Shown here: piece by piece, positions 23,157-30,956 of the stretch
How positions within the stretch are numbered: position 1 is the first letter of the stretch
Layout of the letters: every line of letters begins with the position of its first letter
NCBI RefSeq assembly: GCF_014649735.1
Contig: NZ_BMTP01000020.1
Location: forward strand, 32,180-96,179
Length of the DNA: 64,000 nucleotides
DNA from: Streptomyces lavendofoliae
Lineage (GTDB): Bacteria > Actinomycetota > Actinomycetes > Streptomycetales > Streptomycetaceae
Direction of reading: 5' to 3'
The notes under the pieces: model-generated
Told to the model about the DNA's origin: nothing
Database searches by the model: none
Seen by the model: the letters and a program-made list of their open reading frames with translations, nothing else
Program-made: the position numbers and the translations under genes

Positions 23157-24422
23157 CTACTCCAAGGCATCAGACCTTTCTGCCAGCGCCACCAGCTCGG
23201 GCGTGGCGCGGGCGCCCTCGACCAGGACCAGCTCCTTGATGGCCTTCCTGGCCGCGACGTGCGTGCGGACGGTTTCCGGGATGAGCTTCTCCGCCTGCAG
23301 CAGGCAGGCGACGGCCTCGCCGACGTTCCTCCGCTGGGCGTAGGCGCGGCCCAGGTCCATGAAGAGACGTCCCTGCCGCTCGGGCGACAGCGCGTCGGCG
23401 TTCACGGCCAGCCCGATATCCAAGGCCTCGCCGGCGTCGCCGAGGTCGACCGCGGTGGACACGGCCTGGATCTCGACGTTCGTGATGCCGAACTCGAGAT
23501 TGAAGTCGTTCCGGTCCTGCCTGATGCGCTGCGCCAGAGTCCGAGCCTTCTCGATCTCCTCCCGGGCCTTGGCCCGGTTGTGGGACCGCGCCTGTACCAG
23601 CGCGAGCGCGAGGTGCAGGGAGCCGAGGACCGATACGCCCTCCACGGTGAGGCCGCCCTGCTTGTCCAGCTCCTCCAGGGGGGCGATGGCGGTCTGTGCC
23701 GCGTGCTCCGCCTGCTGCAGCTGCCTGAGCCGGACGAACGCCTGCACCATGCGGAACACGCCGGCGCCGACATGCAGCGGGTCGCCCGACCGCTCGGCCG
23801 CCCAGATCGCCCGGTCAGCGGCGACCCATGCGGCGTCCGCCTGGTCCTGCCGGACGAAGGCCGCAGCGAGGGCCTGGTACGTACGGGCCAGCAGCAGGTA
23901 GGCGGCGCTGCTGCGCTCCTGGTCCACGATCCGTACGGTCTGCTCCAAGTCCGGCAGCAGATCCGTGAGACGGGCGCTGACGTCGGCGAACTCGCCGGCG
24001 TGGGTCAGCTCCCACATTTCGTCGACGGCGGCTTCCAGCTCCTCCAGCGACTTGCTCGGCGTGGGCCGGACCGCGCCCAGCAGCGTGCCGATGGCCGGGT
24101 GACCAGAGATCAGGCGTCGCGCCTCGTCCAGGTCGTTGGACTTGTACACGGCCGTCGGCGTACCGCTCGCCGCGTCGCTGGGCAGCGGCGCGCCGGGACG
24201 CAGCTGCTGCACGGACACCCCGAGCGCGTCCGCGAGGCCCTGCAGTACGTCCATCCGCTCGACCGGCTGGACGCCACGCTCGACCTGCGACATCCAGCTG
24301 TCGGTCTTCTCCATCAGGGTGGCGAGCTGCTTCTGCGTCAGCCCGCGGTCCTTGCGGAGCCGCTGGACGTGCATACCGAAGGCGCGGTCCTTCGGGTCGA
24401 CCTCTTGCCCCTTGGGCTTCAT
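23157..24422 (-). CDS. XRE-family regulator with TPR-like C-terminus
   Basis: 421 aa. Residues 15-75 form a clear XRE HTH (MHVQRLRKDRGLTQKQLATL, then TDSWMSQVERGVQPVE). Residues 110-410 are helical tetratricopeptide-like repeats, as in many streptomycete regulators that respond to peptides or partner proteins. It overlaps the ABM-domain gene by 4 nt, and their shared upstream region holds a divergent promoter. It probably controls that switch. The role in lysogeny or plasmid control is inferred. Confidence 0.75.
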   Translation of the reverse strand: MKPKGQEVDPKDRAFGMHVQRLRKDRGLTQKQLATLMEKTDSWMSQVERGVQPVERMDVLQGLADALGVSVQQLRPGAPLPSDAASGTPTAVYKSNDLDEARRLISGHPAIGTLLGAVRPTPSKSLEELEAAVDEMWELTHAGEFADVSARLTDLLPDLEQTVRIVDQERSSAAYLLLARTYQALAAAFVRQDQADAAWVAADRAIWAAERSGDPLHVGAGVFRMVQAFVRLRQLQQAEHAAQTAIAPLEELDKQGGLTVEGVSVLGSLHLALALVQARSHNRAKAREEIEKARTLAQRIRQDRNDFNLEFGITNVEIQAVSTAVDLGDAGEALDIGLAVNADALSPERQGRLFMDLGRAYAQRRNVGEAVACLLQAEKLIPETVRTHVAARKAIKELVLVEGARATPELVALAERSDALE

Positions 24423-24745
24423 GTCGCCTCCGGTCCGGCCGGCCTCTTGCCGACCTGCTCGTGGAGGAAGACCACCTCGGTGCTGGACAGGTACTGCTCC
24501 CTCTCCTTCAACATCTGCTTCACGTGCGGCTGCTCCTCGTGCGTCTGGAACGCCGCTTCGTCGGCGTACAGCTCGTAGAAGACCCGCACCAGCGGCTCAT
24601 CGACGGGCACGTGGCTGACGTACACTAGGGTTCCCGGCTCGGCGCGGATGCCCTCCATCGTGCGTTCCACGAGGGCGTCGAATCGCTGTGCGGCGTCGGC
24701 GTCGCGGGTGGTGAACCGCACGCTGAGTGCGTATCCGCTATCCAC
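24419..24745 (-). CDS. ABM-domain (antibiotic biosynthesis monooxygenase-like) protein
   Basis: 108 aa. GTG 24745 follows AAGGAGG; the frame to 24772 is possible. The sequence TLVYVSHVPVDEPLVRVF, then YELYADEAAFQTHEEQPHV, matches the small ferredoxin-like ABM fold, whose members are monooxygenases or signal-modulating dimers. Coupled to the XRE-TPR gene, so it may act as a ligand-sensing partner. Catalysis cannot be shown from sequence. Confidence 0.65.
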   Translation of the reverse strand: MDSGYALSVRFTTRDADAAQRFDALVERTMEGIRAEPGTLVYVSHVPVDEPLVRVFYELYADEAAFQTHEEQPHVKQMLKEREQYLSSTEVVFLHEQVGKRPAGPEAT

Positions 24746-24826
24746 TGCTCCTCCTTGAAGTGTCATGGGCACAGTCTCACATCTGAAGCTCTAGTGCTAG
24801 TCCGAAGGAAAAGTTCGGCGAGTGTG

Positions 24827-24855
24827 TTGACTCGCACTCGTGGTGCGAGTAGCTT
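24827..24855 (+). promoter_or_regulatory. Promoter with embedded operator of transfer operon
   Basis: TTGACT (24827-24832), 17-nt spacer, TAGCTT (24850-24855). Arms ACTCGCAC (24830-24837) and GTGCGAGT (24843-24850) form an 8-bp inverted repeat covering the spacer, a textbook operator position. Confidence 0.7.
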
Positions 24856-24882
24856 CGTTCATGTCGCCACGGCGGCAGCAGA

Positions 24883-24913
24883 AAGGGCCCGGTGCTGATG
24901 ACACCGAGCCCTT
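24883..24913 (+). terminator. Leader hairpin, possible attenuator
   Basis: AAGGGCCCGGTG (24883-24894) and CACCGAGCCCTT (24902-24913) pair with one mismatch in the leader of the plus-strand operon, 45 bp before the first start codon. Confidence 0.4.
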
Positions 24914-24957
24914 GACGCAGACCCTGCCCTACCTGCATCACCAGGAGGCCGATCCGC

Positions 24958-25263
24958 ATGAACAAGGATCGCACACGCAGTGCCAGTCCCATCCCCGAGT
25001 CCCTGGTCAACATGGACGCCGCCCTCCGGCGCGTCGTTCAGGCCGAGATCGGCCCGCGCCGGCCGGGGGTCGTCTACTCCGACGGCGTCACCGACCTCGA
25101 GGTCGTCCAGGTCGTCACCGACCCGTCCGAGGCCCGCCGCATCCTGAAGCGCCGCGCCCCGCAGTTCGCGGTCATCGTCCGCGACATCTACACCGGCGTC
25201 GAGCGCGCCACGTGCGCTGTCTGGACCGGCTCGGACCGAGTCCTGAAGGCGGTGGCGGCGTGA
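24958..25263 (+). CDS. Hypothetical protein, first gene of transfer operon
   Basis: 101 aa. ATG 24958 follows AGGAGG. The product (MNKDRTRSASPIPESLVNMD) has a beta-rich middle (VTDLEVVQVVTDPSEARRIL) and ends in a hydrophobic ALKAVAA-like tail. It overlaps the next gene by TGATG. No family recognised; its position suggests an accessory transfer or regulatory role. Confidence 0.5.
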   Translation: MNKDRTRSASPIPESLVNMDAALRRVVQAEIGPRRPGVVYSDGVTDLEVVQVVTDPSEARRILKRRAPQFAVIVRDIYTGVERATCAVWTGSDRVLKAVAA

Positions 25264-25721
25264 TGGACGACCTGACCCGCGCTCTGGAGCTGCTGGCGCG
25301 CCTCGGCCGCCTGTCCAAGCCCGGTGACGCCCCCGCCAACCGCGTGACGCTGCGCACCCCTGACGGTGAGTTCGCCGGCGAGACGGTGCTGTCCGCGAAG
25401 GCCGTGGAGGCGCTGACGATGGCGGTCGAGTCGCTCGTCGACTACGCCGCCGACGCGGCCGGCCCCGCGGACGACGTGATCGACGCCGTGTACGAGGAGA
25501 TGGCCCGCCTCGCCGCCCCCTACACCACCGCCTCCCCCACCCCGCTGGACGCCGCAGCGTTCGCGAAGCAGCACCGGGAGCTGGCCGCCGACATCGCGGA
25601 CGTGTTCGCCGACGTGGACCCGCTGTCGTACCTGGATGACGTCGTCGCCGCCGACTGCCCGGAGGCCGCGCAGGCGGCGTACGAGCAGCTGGTTACGGGG
25701 GAGTGGGACGGCGAGCTGTGA
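25263..25721 (+). CDS. Hypothetical acidic helical protein, 152 aa
   Basis: ATG 25263 overlaps the previous stop. Helical and acidic (VDYAADAAGPADDVIDAVYE, FADVDPLSYLDDVVAADCPE). The upstream part of the open frame lies in leader DNA and is rejected. The stop overlaps the next ATG. Function unknown. Confidence 0.5.
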   Translation: MDDLTRALELLARLGRLSKPGDAPANRVTLRTPDGEFAGETVLSAKAVEALTMAVESLVDYAADAAGPADDVIDAVYEEMARLAAPYTTASPTPLDAAAFAKQHRELAADIADVFADVDPLSYLDDVVAADCPEAAQAAYEQLVTGEWDGEL

Positions 25722-26101
25722 TGGCCAGCACCGACCCGGTCATCCCGCCGCTGGACGACCTCGGTGACGCCCTGCACGACCTGGACGGCTTCCGCTGGCT
25801 CCCCGGCATCGCCCAGATCCTCGACGGCATCGAAACCGCCGCCACCACCCCCCTCACCGCCGACCAGACCCAGACCATGTGCGCCGTCCTCGCCGGATCC
25901 ACCGGCGCCGACGTCCTCACCCTGATCGGCCTGCTGATCCAGCGCCTCACCACCCCGGCCACGAACCCGGCCCTCCGCGCCCTGCCCGACACGCAGGCGA
26001 AGGCCGCGCAGGCCGCCGGGGAGAAGGCCGCCTACCTCCTGACCGCCCACGACCTGCACCAGCCCGCGGCCGAAGCCGCCGGCGCGATCGACGGCATCTG
26101 A
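25721..26101 (+). CDS. Hypothetical helical protein, 126 aa
   Basis: MASTDPVIPPLDDLGDALHD with helices including TMCAVLAGSTGADVLTLIGL, which could be weakly membrane-associated. TGATG overlap with the previous gene. Function unknown; within the transfer operon. Confidence 0.5.
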   Translation: MASTDPVIPPLDDLGDALHDLDGFRWLPGIAQILDGIETAATTPLTADQTQTMCAVLAGSTGADVLTLIGLLIQRLTTPATNPALRALPDTQAKAAQAAGEKAAYLLTAHDLHQPAAEAAGAIDGI

Positions 26102-26183
26102 CCACCCCCGGGCGGGGCCCGTGCCGGAGCCGACACCGGCCGGGCCCCGCCACCCCACCCCACACCTCCAGAAAGGCCCCGCC

Positions 26184-26369
26184 GTGAGCAAGCAGACCGC
26201 CGTGCAGGACACCGTCAACGCCGTCGCCGTCGCCACCCAGGCCATCAACGACTACGGCCTCACCAGCCCCCAGGCGCAGGGCGCGCTCGACGCCGCCCGG
26301 CAGGCCGCGACCACCGCCCGCGCCGCCGGCGCCACCGACGACGACTTCCACGCCGCCCGCCCCCACTAA
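26184..26369 (+). CDS. Small hypothetical protein, 61 aa
   Basis: GTG 26184 follows AGAAAGGCCCC, a ribosome-site context repeated before the next two genes. The sequence VSKQTAVQDTVNAVAVATQA is helical and Ala-rich, ending in acidic TDDDF. Function unknown. Confidence 0.45.
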   Translation: MSKQTAVQDTVNAVAVATQAINDYGLTSPQAQGALDAARQAATTARAAGATDDDFHAARPH

Positions 26370-26458
26370 CCCCCGTCCCCGGGCGCTGGCCCGGCCCAGG
26401 ACCACCCCGCCCCGTCTGGCCGGGACGGTGCCGAGCCCGACCAGGCAGAAAGGCCCCC

Positions 26459-26653
26459 ATGCACACCGGAACCCCCGACGACCTCACCGACGCCGCCCAA
26501 CGCGCCCGGCTCCTCGCCTACCAGCTCGCCGAACTCCTCAACCGCCTCGACCAGATCCACCCCGGCTCCGTCACCGCCCACGGCGGCCACGTCACCGGAC
26601 TCGCCGTCACCATCCGCTCCATCGACGGCACCTGGACCGTCGACCCGAACTGA
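26459..26653 (+). CDS. Small hypothetical protein, 64 aa
   Basis: ATG 26459 after AGAAAGGCCCCC. MHTGTPDDLTDAAQRARLLA, then helices with AYQLAELLNRLDQI, and a C-terminal strand. No motif. Function unknown. Confidence 0.45.
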   Translation: MHTGTPDDLTDAAQRARLLAYQLAELLNRLDQIHPGSVTAHGGHVTGLAVTIRSIDGTWTVDPN

Positions 26654-26665
26654 AAGGCCCACCCC

Positions 26666-26851
26666 GTGACCACCCAGACCCCCGCCCCCGCCCCGGCAGT
26701 CACCGACGACGAGGCCCGCATGCGGGTCTTCCAGATCATCGGCAGCGACATCTACCCCGAAGCCCCCGCCGCCTTCACCGGCAACTGGCACGAGGCCCTC
26801 AAGACCACCGCCAAGCGCTGGTCCAACCCGCCCGACACGGCCGCCGCCTAG
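26666..26851 (+). CDS. Small hypothetical protein, 61 aa
   Basis: GTG 26666 after GAAAGGCCC. Low-complexity start (TTQTPAPAPAV) and a helical segment RMRVFQIIGSDIYPE. Function unknown. Confidence 0.45.
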   Translation: MTTQTPAPAPAVTDDEARMRVFQIIGSDIYPEAPAAFTGNWHEALKTTAKRWSNPPDTAAA

Positions 26852-26891
26852 CCCCCGACCGGCCGCCTGACCACCGGAAGGACCACCCGCC

Positions 26892-27632
26892 ATGCCCCGC
26901 ACCATCGCCCTCGCCCACAGCCTCGACGACTCCCGCCTCCCCAAGGAGACCCCGATGACCACGCCCGCCGTCGCCCACCACCCGCACTACCTCTCCGCCG
27001 AAACCCAGACCACCGCCTACGGCACCCGCATCAACTACCGCTTCCGCGCCTTCACCGGCCTCGAGCCCGAGCCCAAGCACCTGCCCTACAACCCCGACAT
27101 GCCGCGCGACGAGTGGCGGGCCCTCGCCGACGAGTACGACGTCGCGTACAAGCTGTGGAACATCGCCCGCTACCGGCGGGAGCTGAAGCCCCTCCTGACC
27201 GCCGCCGAGACGGCCTGGCAGGAGTACACCCGCGCCCACAAGGCCATGGACGCCACCTTCCACGCCTTCCGCGACCTCCCCGACAGCCGCTGGCGCGCCC
27301 AGACCCTCCAGCTCGTCGACGCCCATACCAACGCCCGCACCGCGGCCAAGGCGTTCGACGCCGCCGCGCAGAAGATCGCCGACCTCACCGACACCTACCG
27401 CAGCCGGGTCAGCTACGACGACCTGCCGTACTCGGAGGACGTCGCCAAGGAGAACGGCATCGACGCCCGCGCCTGGCACGTCAGCGACAGCAGCGACTAC
27501 CGACCCAGCCCCTACTCCTTCAACCCCCACACTCCGCTCGTCGGCCGCCTGGAGGAGGAGATCGACCGGCAGCGTGCCCAGATCAAGGAAGTCGCCACCC
27601 TCGCCGGCGACCCGGCCGACAACATCCGCTGA
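26892..27632 (+). CDS. Hypothetical helical protein, 246 aa
   Basis: ATG 26892 follows GGAAGGACC; ATG 26955 after AAGGAGA is an alternative. The first 70 residues contain Tyr/His-rich YRFRAFTGLEPEPKHLPYNP; residues 75-175 are helical with RALADEYDVAYKLWNI; and the C-terminus has LEEEIDRQRAQIKEV. No TM segment. Located just before the DUF2637-like membrane gene, so probably a transfer accessory. Confidence 0.5.
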   Translation: MPRTIALAHSLDDSRLPKETPMTTPAVAHHPHYLSAETQTTAYGTRINYRFRAFTGLEPEPKHLPYNPDMPRDEWRALADEYDVAYKLWNIARYRRELKPLLTAAETAWQEYTRAHKAMDATFHAFRDLPDSRWRAQTLQLVDAHTNARTAAKAFDAAAQKIADLTDTYRSRVSYDDLPYSEDVAKENGIDARAWHVSDSSDYRPSPYSFNPHTPLVGRLEEEIDRQRAQIKEVATLAGDPADNIR

Positions 27633-27639
27633 ACCCCGC

Positions 27640-27689
27640 CAGGCGGTCGGCCACCCCCCCCCCCCACACACACACAGGCCGACCGCCTG
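27640..27689 (+). terminator. 13-bp hairpin with C12(CA)n loop
   Basis: CAGGCGGTCGGCC (27640-27652) and GGCCGACCGCCTG (27677-27689) enclose A, twelve C and a CA repeat (27653-27676). A strong structure between two operon genes, and a slippage-prone tract. Confidence 0.55.
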
Positions 27690-27727
27690 ACCCTCGCCCC
27701 CACCCGCACCGAAGGGACACCACGACC

Positions 27728-29023
27728 GTGAACACCACCCCGGCCGGCCTCGAGCCGCACACCCCCGCCGCGGGGGAGCAGCCCCGTACCGACGGGGCCA
27801 CCCCCCACACCCGGGTCAGCGACCGCCCGAACCCGCTCTACGACCCTCTCGTTACCAAGCCGGTGGACGCCAAGGCCTGGGTCATCCGCATCGTCCTGGG
27901 CCTCGTCATGAGCGCTGCTCTCGGCGTCGGTACCTGGTCGATCTACACCCTTCTCACCGAGGTGTTCGGCACGCCCGAGGCTGTCGCGGTCCTGGGCTGC
28001 GGCCTGTTCGACGTCTCCGCGATCTTCTTCGCGCTCCTCGGCCAGTCCTACGCCACCACCACCGACTCCGGCCTTGCCCCCCGCCTCGCCATGCTCACCA
28101 TGGTGTGCACCAGCTCCTGGGTGAACTGGAAGCATGCCCAGCTTGAGAACTGGGGCACCGTCGGCGGCGTCATCTTCGCCTCCGCTCCGATCATCGCCGA
28201 GCTCGCCTTCGAGATGTGGCACCGGTTCGAACACCGCGCCACACTCCGCGCCCTCGGCCGGGTCGCCCAGACCCTCCCCGTTCTCGGCAAGTGGGCGTGG
28301 ATTGCTCACCCGATCCGCTCCCGCAAGACCATCGACGCACACATCCGCGCCGCCCTCACCGAGCACGAGGCGGTCGCGCAGCTGCGGGAGGAGACCGCCA
28401 CGGAGCGTGCCGCCACCATCCTCGGCGGCGCCACGGTCACCGTGGAGCGGGTGCCCGCCACGGCGCCTCAGAGCGCCCCGAACCGGATTCCGCTTCCCGT
28501 CACAGGGCGCCCCGTGCTCGACTCCCGTGGCGCCTGGGAGCGCCCGGCCGTGGCGGGCGTCACGAACGCCCCCGCCACGGAGCGCCGTGGCGTCGAGGAG
28601 CGGGGCGTCACGCCGACGCTCCAGAGCGCGCGGGCGGAGCGGGGTGGGGGCGCCACGGCGGACGCCACGACCGGCGCCACCGAGGCCTACAGCGAGAGCG
28701 TCCCGGCCGACGCCACGCCCGCCGCCCAGAGCGCACCCCGCCACGCCACGAACAGCAGCGCCGTGGCGCCCACAGCGAAGAAGCCGGACGCCACCGAGGC
28801 CACCGGCCGGCAGGCGGCGAAGGACGCGATCCTCAGCCTCTACCGCCGCAACGGCCGGCGGCCGCTGGAGTCGGAGATGGTCACCGAGCTGAAGCGGATC
28901 CGCGCCAAGCACACCAGCCGCCAGTACGCGGGCAAGCTCCGCGCCGAGCTGGAGACGGAGAACCCGAGCCTGGCCGCGCTCGGCACGGAGAACGTCCGCG
29001 TCCTGACCGGCACCGACGGCTAA
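27728..29023 (+). CDS. DUF2637-like membrane protein with low-complexity tail
   Basis: 431 aa. GTG 27728 follows GAAGGGA. Residues about 45-180 match the DUF2637 pattern found beside FtsK-type transfer proteins in actinobacterial elements: membrane spans VIRIVLGLVMSAALGVGTW, AVAVLGCGLFDVSAIFFALL and LAMLTMVCTSSWVNW, then helices to EMWHRFEH. The rest (about 190-360) is low complexity and carries many GGCGCCAC octamers at DNA level. The C-terminal 60 residues read as a winged helix (AKDAILSLYRRNGRRPLES). Spread or Spd-like function inferred. Confidence 0.6.
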   Translation: MNTTPAGLEPHTPAAGEQPRTDGATPHTRVSDRPNPLYDPLVTKPVDAKAWVIRIVLGLVMSAALGVGTWSIYTLLTEVFGTPEAVAVLGCGLFDVSAIFFALLGQSYATTTDSGLAPRLAMLTMVCTSSWVNWKHAQLENWGTVGGVIFASAPIIAELAFEMWHRFEHRATLRALGRVAQTLPVLGKWAWIAHPIRSRKTIDAHIRAALTEHEAVAQLREETATERAATILGGATVTVERVPATAPQSAPNRIPLPVTGRPVLDSRGAWERPAVAGVTNAPATERRGVEERGVTPTLQSARAERGGGATADATTGATEAYSESVPADATPAAQSAPRHATNSSAVAPTAKKPDATEATGRQAAKDAILSLYRRNGRRPLESEMVTELKRIRAKHTSRQYAGKLRAELETENPSLAALGTENVRVLTGTDG

Positions 29024-29933
29024 CCCCCACAGGGCCCGGCCACTACCCGCCGGCGGCCCCGGCCACTTCCACTCCGACTCCCACTGCGACTCCGACCGAG
29101 CCGCCCCGATCCCCCTCTGAACAGGCGCAACCGCACACACCCCGCACCGCCCAGTCGCAATCACAGTCGCAGTCGCAGTTGACCTGGAGGACCCTGTGAC
29201 CCGCCAAGCCCCGACCAAGACCCCGCCCGCCCTCAACCTCACCCCGCCCCCTGCGGCCGCGCCCACACCGGCCCCCGCCCCGGCGCCGGTGTGGGTGTCC
29301 CCGGTCGCGTCCTGGCCCTCGCCGCTGACCGACCAGGCAGCCGAGGCCCCGGCAACCGACACCGACACAAAACCGCGCCGCAGCCGTACCGGTGCCGGCA
29401 TGCCCGTCGGTCCGGTCCTCGCCTCGACCGGCAACGCCACCGCCCTCACCCTCACGACGGCTTACCAGTACGGCGGGCCTGTGGCGGCCGCCACCACCGG
29501 CGCCCTCATGGCGGCCGGCGCCACGACCGTGGCGCTCCGGCGGCGCGCCACGGTCCGCCGCTCCAAGGGCAGCCGTGGCGCCTCGCGCGGGTTGCTGCGT
29601 GGCGCCTCCGGTGGCGGGTTCCGTGGCGCCGCCGGAGCGCCGAGGCTGAACTCGGGGGGCGCCCTGCGTGGCGCCACCGGGGGTGGCCGTGGCGTCGGGC
29701 CGGGCGCCACGGGGCGGTCGTCCGGTGGCGCCTGGGGCGCCGGGGCGGGTCGCGTCATGGCGCCCCGTAAGAATGGCGCCACGAATTCCGCTTCTGGGGT
29801 GTCCGGCGCCACGCACCGCGGTGGCGGGGGCCTGCTCAAGGCGGGCCGGGGCGGCTCCGGGACGGGCTTCTCCGGCGGGGGTAAGCACCGCCACGGTGGC
29901 GGCCAAAGCGGCGCCACCCGCCCGGGGCGCCAC
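28427..29933. repeat. Cluster of GTGGCGCC/GGCGCCAC octamers
   Basis: At least 16 exact copies in either orientation, for example at 28427, 28527, 28649, 28673, 28763, 29517, 29575, 29599, 29623, 29668, 29703, 29725, 29775, 29805, 29910 and 29926. They lie just upstream of the TraB/FtsK-like gene and may be its recognition sites. Confidence 0.6.
29024..29195. other. Intergenic DNA with short tandem repeats
   Basis: Carries ACTCC/ACTGC-type hexamer repeats near 29070-29100 and CAGTCGC-type repeats near 29150-29180. No gene seen. A ribosome site (GGAGG) precedes GTG 29196. Confidence 0.4.
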
Positions 29934-30857
29934 GACAAGACACCCGCCACGAACACCAGCCCCGGCGCCGGCATCGGACGCCACACCCGCCCCGGAGGAG
30001 TGGGCGGGTCAGGGGCGCACCGCACCCCCGGAACCCTCAACAAATCGAACAAGGCGGGCGGCACCATCAAGGCCGCCCTCGGGCGCGCCACCCGCGCCGC
30101 CGGAGTCGGGGCCCGCGCCGCCGGCAGCCTCGCCGCCCGCGGCGCCAGCGCCGGATGGAAGATGACCGCCCCCGCCCGCGCCGCCGGCCGCAAGAAGCTC
30201 GCCGCCGCCACCAAGGCCGCCACCGCCGGACTCGTCCGCCAGATCAAGAAGGTCCCCGGCGCCCTCGCCGACGGCCTCCTCGCCACCGGCGCCGGGATCC
30301 TGTCCGGCCTGTGGAACTGGAGCGGCAAAGCCGCTCTGGCCCGGCTGCGCGACGTGTGGAAGCGACGCCGCGCCCGCCGCGCCAAGAACGCCGACACCGC
30401 CGACGCCGGCACCACGCCCGCCGCCCCGGAAATCGCGGACACCGTCCGCCGCCCCAACCACACCACCACCCAGCCCAAGACCACCTTTGGAGGACCCATG
30501 TCCGGCGGCCACCACTTCGTCGCCCCCGCCATGGAAATGGCCCGCATCGCCGCCAGCTACCAGCCGAACGGCATGCTCCAGGTCGGCGAGGACTTCTCCG
30601 GACTCGCCGAAGCGCTCCAGCTCCACGCCGAGGCCATGAAGGTCACCGTCGAGAACGCCGACGCCCAATGGCCGCTCGACCCGAACATCGTCGAGATCAT
30701 CCGCCAGGTCCACTCCCTGCAGCTCAAGGCCGCCGAACTGGCCTCCGAACTCCCCGCAGCGTTCGAGCGACTCCACCACGTCGACCTCGAGCGGCTCCGC
30801 AACCCCCGCAAGGGCGCCACCGCCGAAGCCATGTGGGACGTCACCCGCAACCTCTAG
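29196..30857 (+). CDS. Basic low-complexity transfer-associated membrane protein
   Basis: 553 aa, GTG 29196 with CTGGAGGACC upstream. Proline/threonine-rich start, a TM region near residues 75-110 (TALTLTTAYQYGGPVAAATT), then about 180 residues rich in Gly, Ala, Arg and Ser, encoded by the octamer repeats. A basic stretch (WKRRRARRAKN) lies near 385. The C-terminal 130 residues are globular and helical (PMSGGHHFVAPAMEMARIAA...DVTRN). No family recognised; the long basic disorder suggests DNA or cell-wall interaction. Confidence 0.5.
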   Translation: MTRQAPTKTPPALNLTPPPAAAPTPAPAPAPVWVSPVASWPSPLTDQAAEAPATDTDTKPRRSRTGAGMPVGPVLASTGNATALTLTTAYQYGGPVAAATTGALMAAGATTVALRRRATVRRSKGSRGASRGLLRGASGGGFRGAAGAPRLNSGGALRGATGGGRGVGPGATGRSSGGAWGAGAGRVMAPRKNGATNSASGVSGATHRGGGGLLKAGRGGSGTGFSGGGKHRHGGGQSGATRPGRHDKTPATNTSPGAGIGRHTRPGGVGGSGAHRTPGTLNKSNKAGGTIKAALGRATRAAGVGARAAGSLAARGASAGWKMTAPARAAGRKKLAAATKAATAGLVRQIKKVPGALADGLLATGAGILSGLWNWSGKAALARLRDVWKRRRARRAKNADTADAGTTPAAPEIADTVRRPNHTTTQPKTTFGGPMSGGHHFVAPAMEMARIAASYQPNGMLQVGEDFSGLAEALQLHAEAMKVTVENADAQWPLDPNIVEIIRQVHSLQLKAAELASELPAAFERLHHVDLERLRNPRKGATAEAMWDVTRNL

Positions 30858-30956
30858 CCCCCTACGGGGTGCCCGGCTGGCCCTCCCGCCGCCGGGCACC
30901 CCCGGTACAGCCCCCTATCCCCGCCCCCACCCCACCCCTCGAAAGGCACCCCACCC

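Noticed and set aside
24840..25262. Open frame upstream of ATG 25263
   Set aside because: It spans the promoter leader, an attenuator hairpin and the 24958 gene; the TGATG start at 25263 fits better.
27113..27727. Upstream part of the DUF2637 frame (codons before GTG 27728)
   Set aside because: It overlaps the 26892 gene in another frame and the C12(CA)n hairpin; GTG 27728 has a ribosome site.
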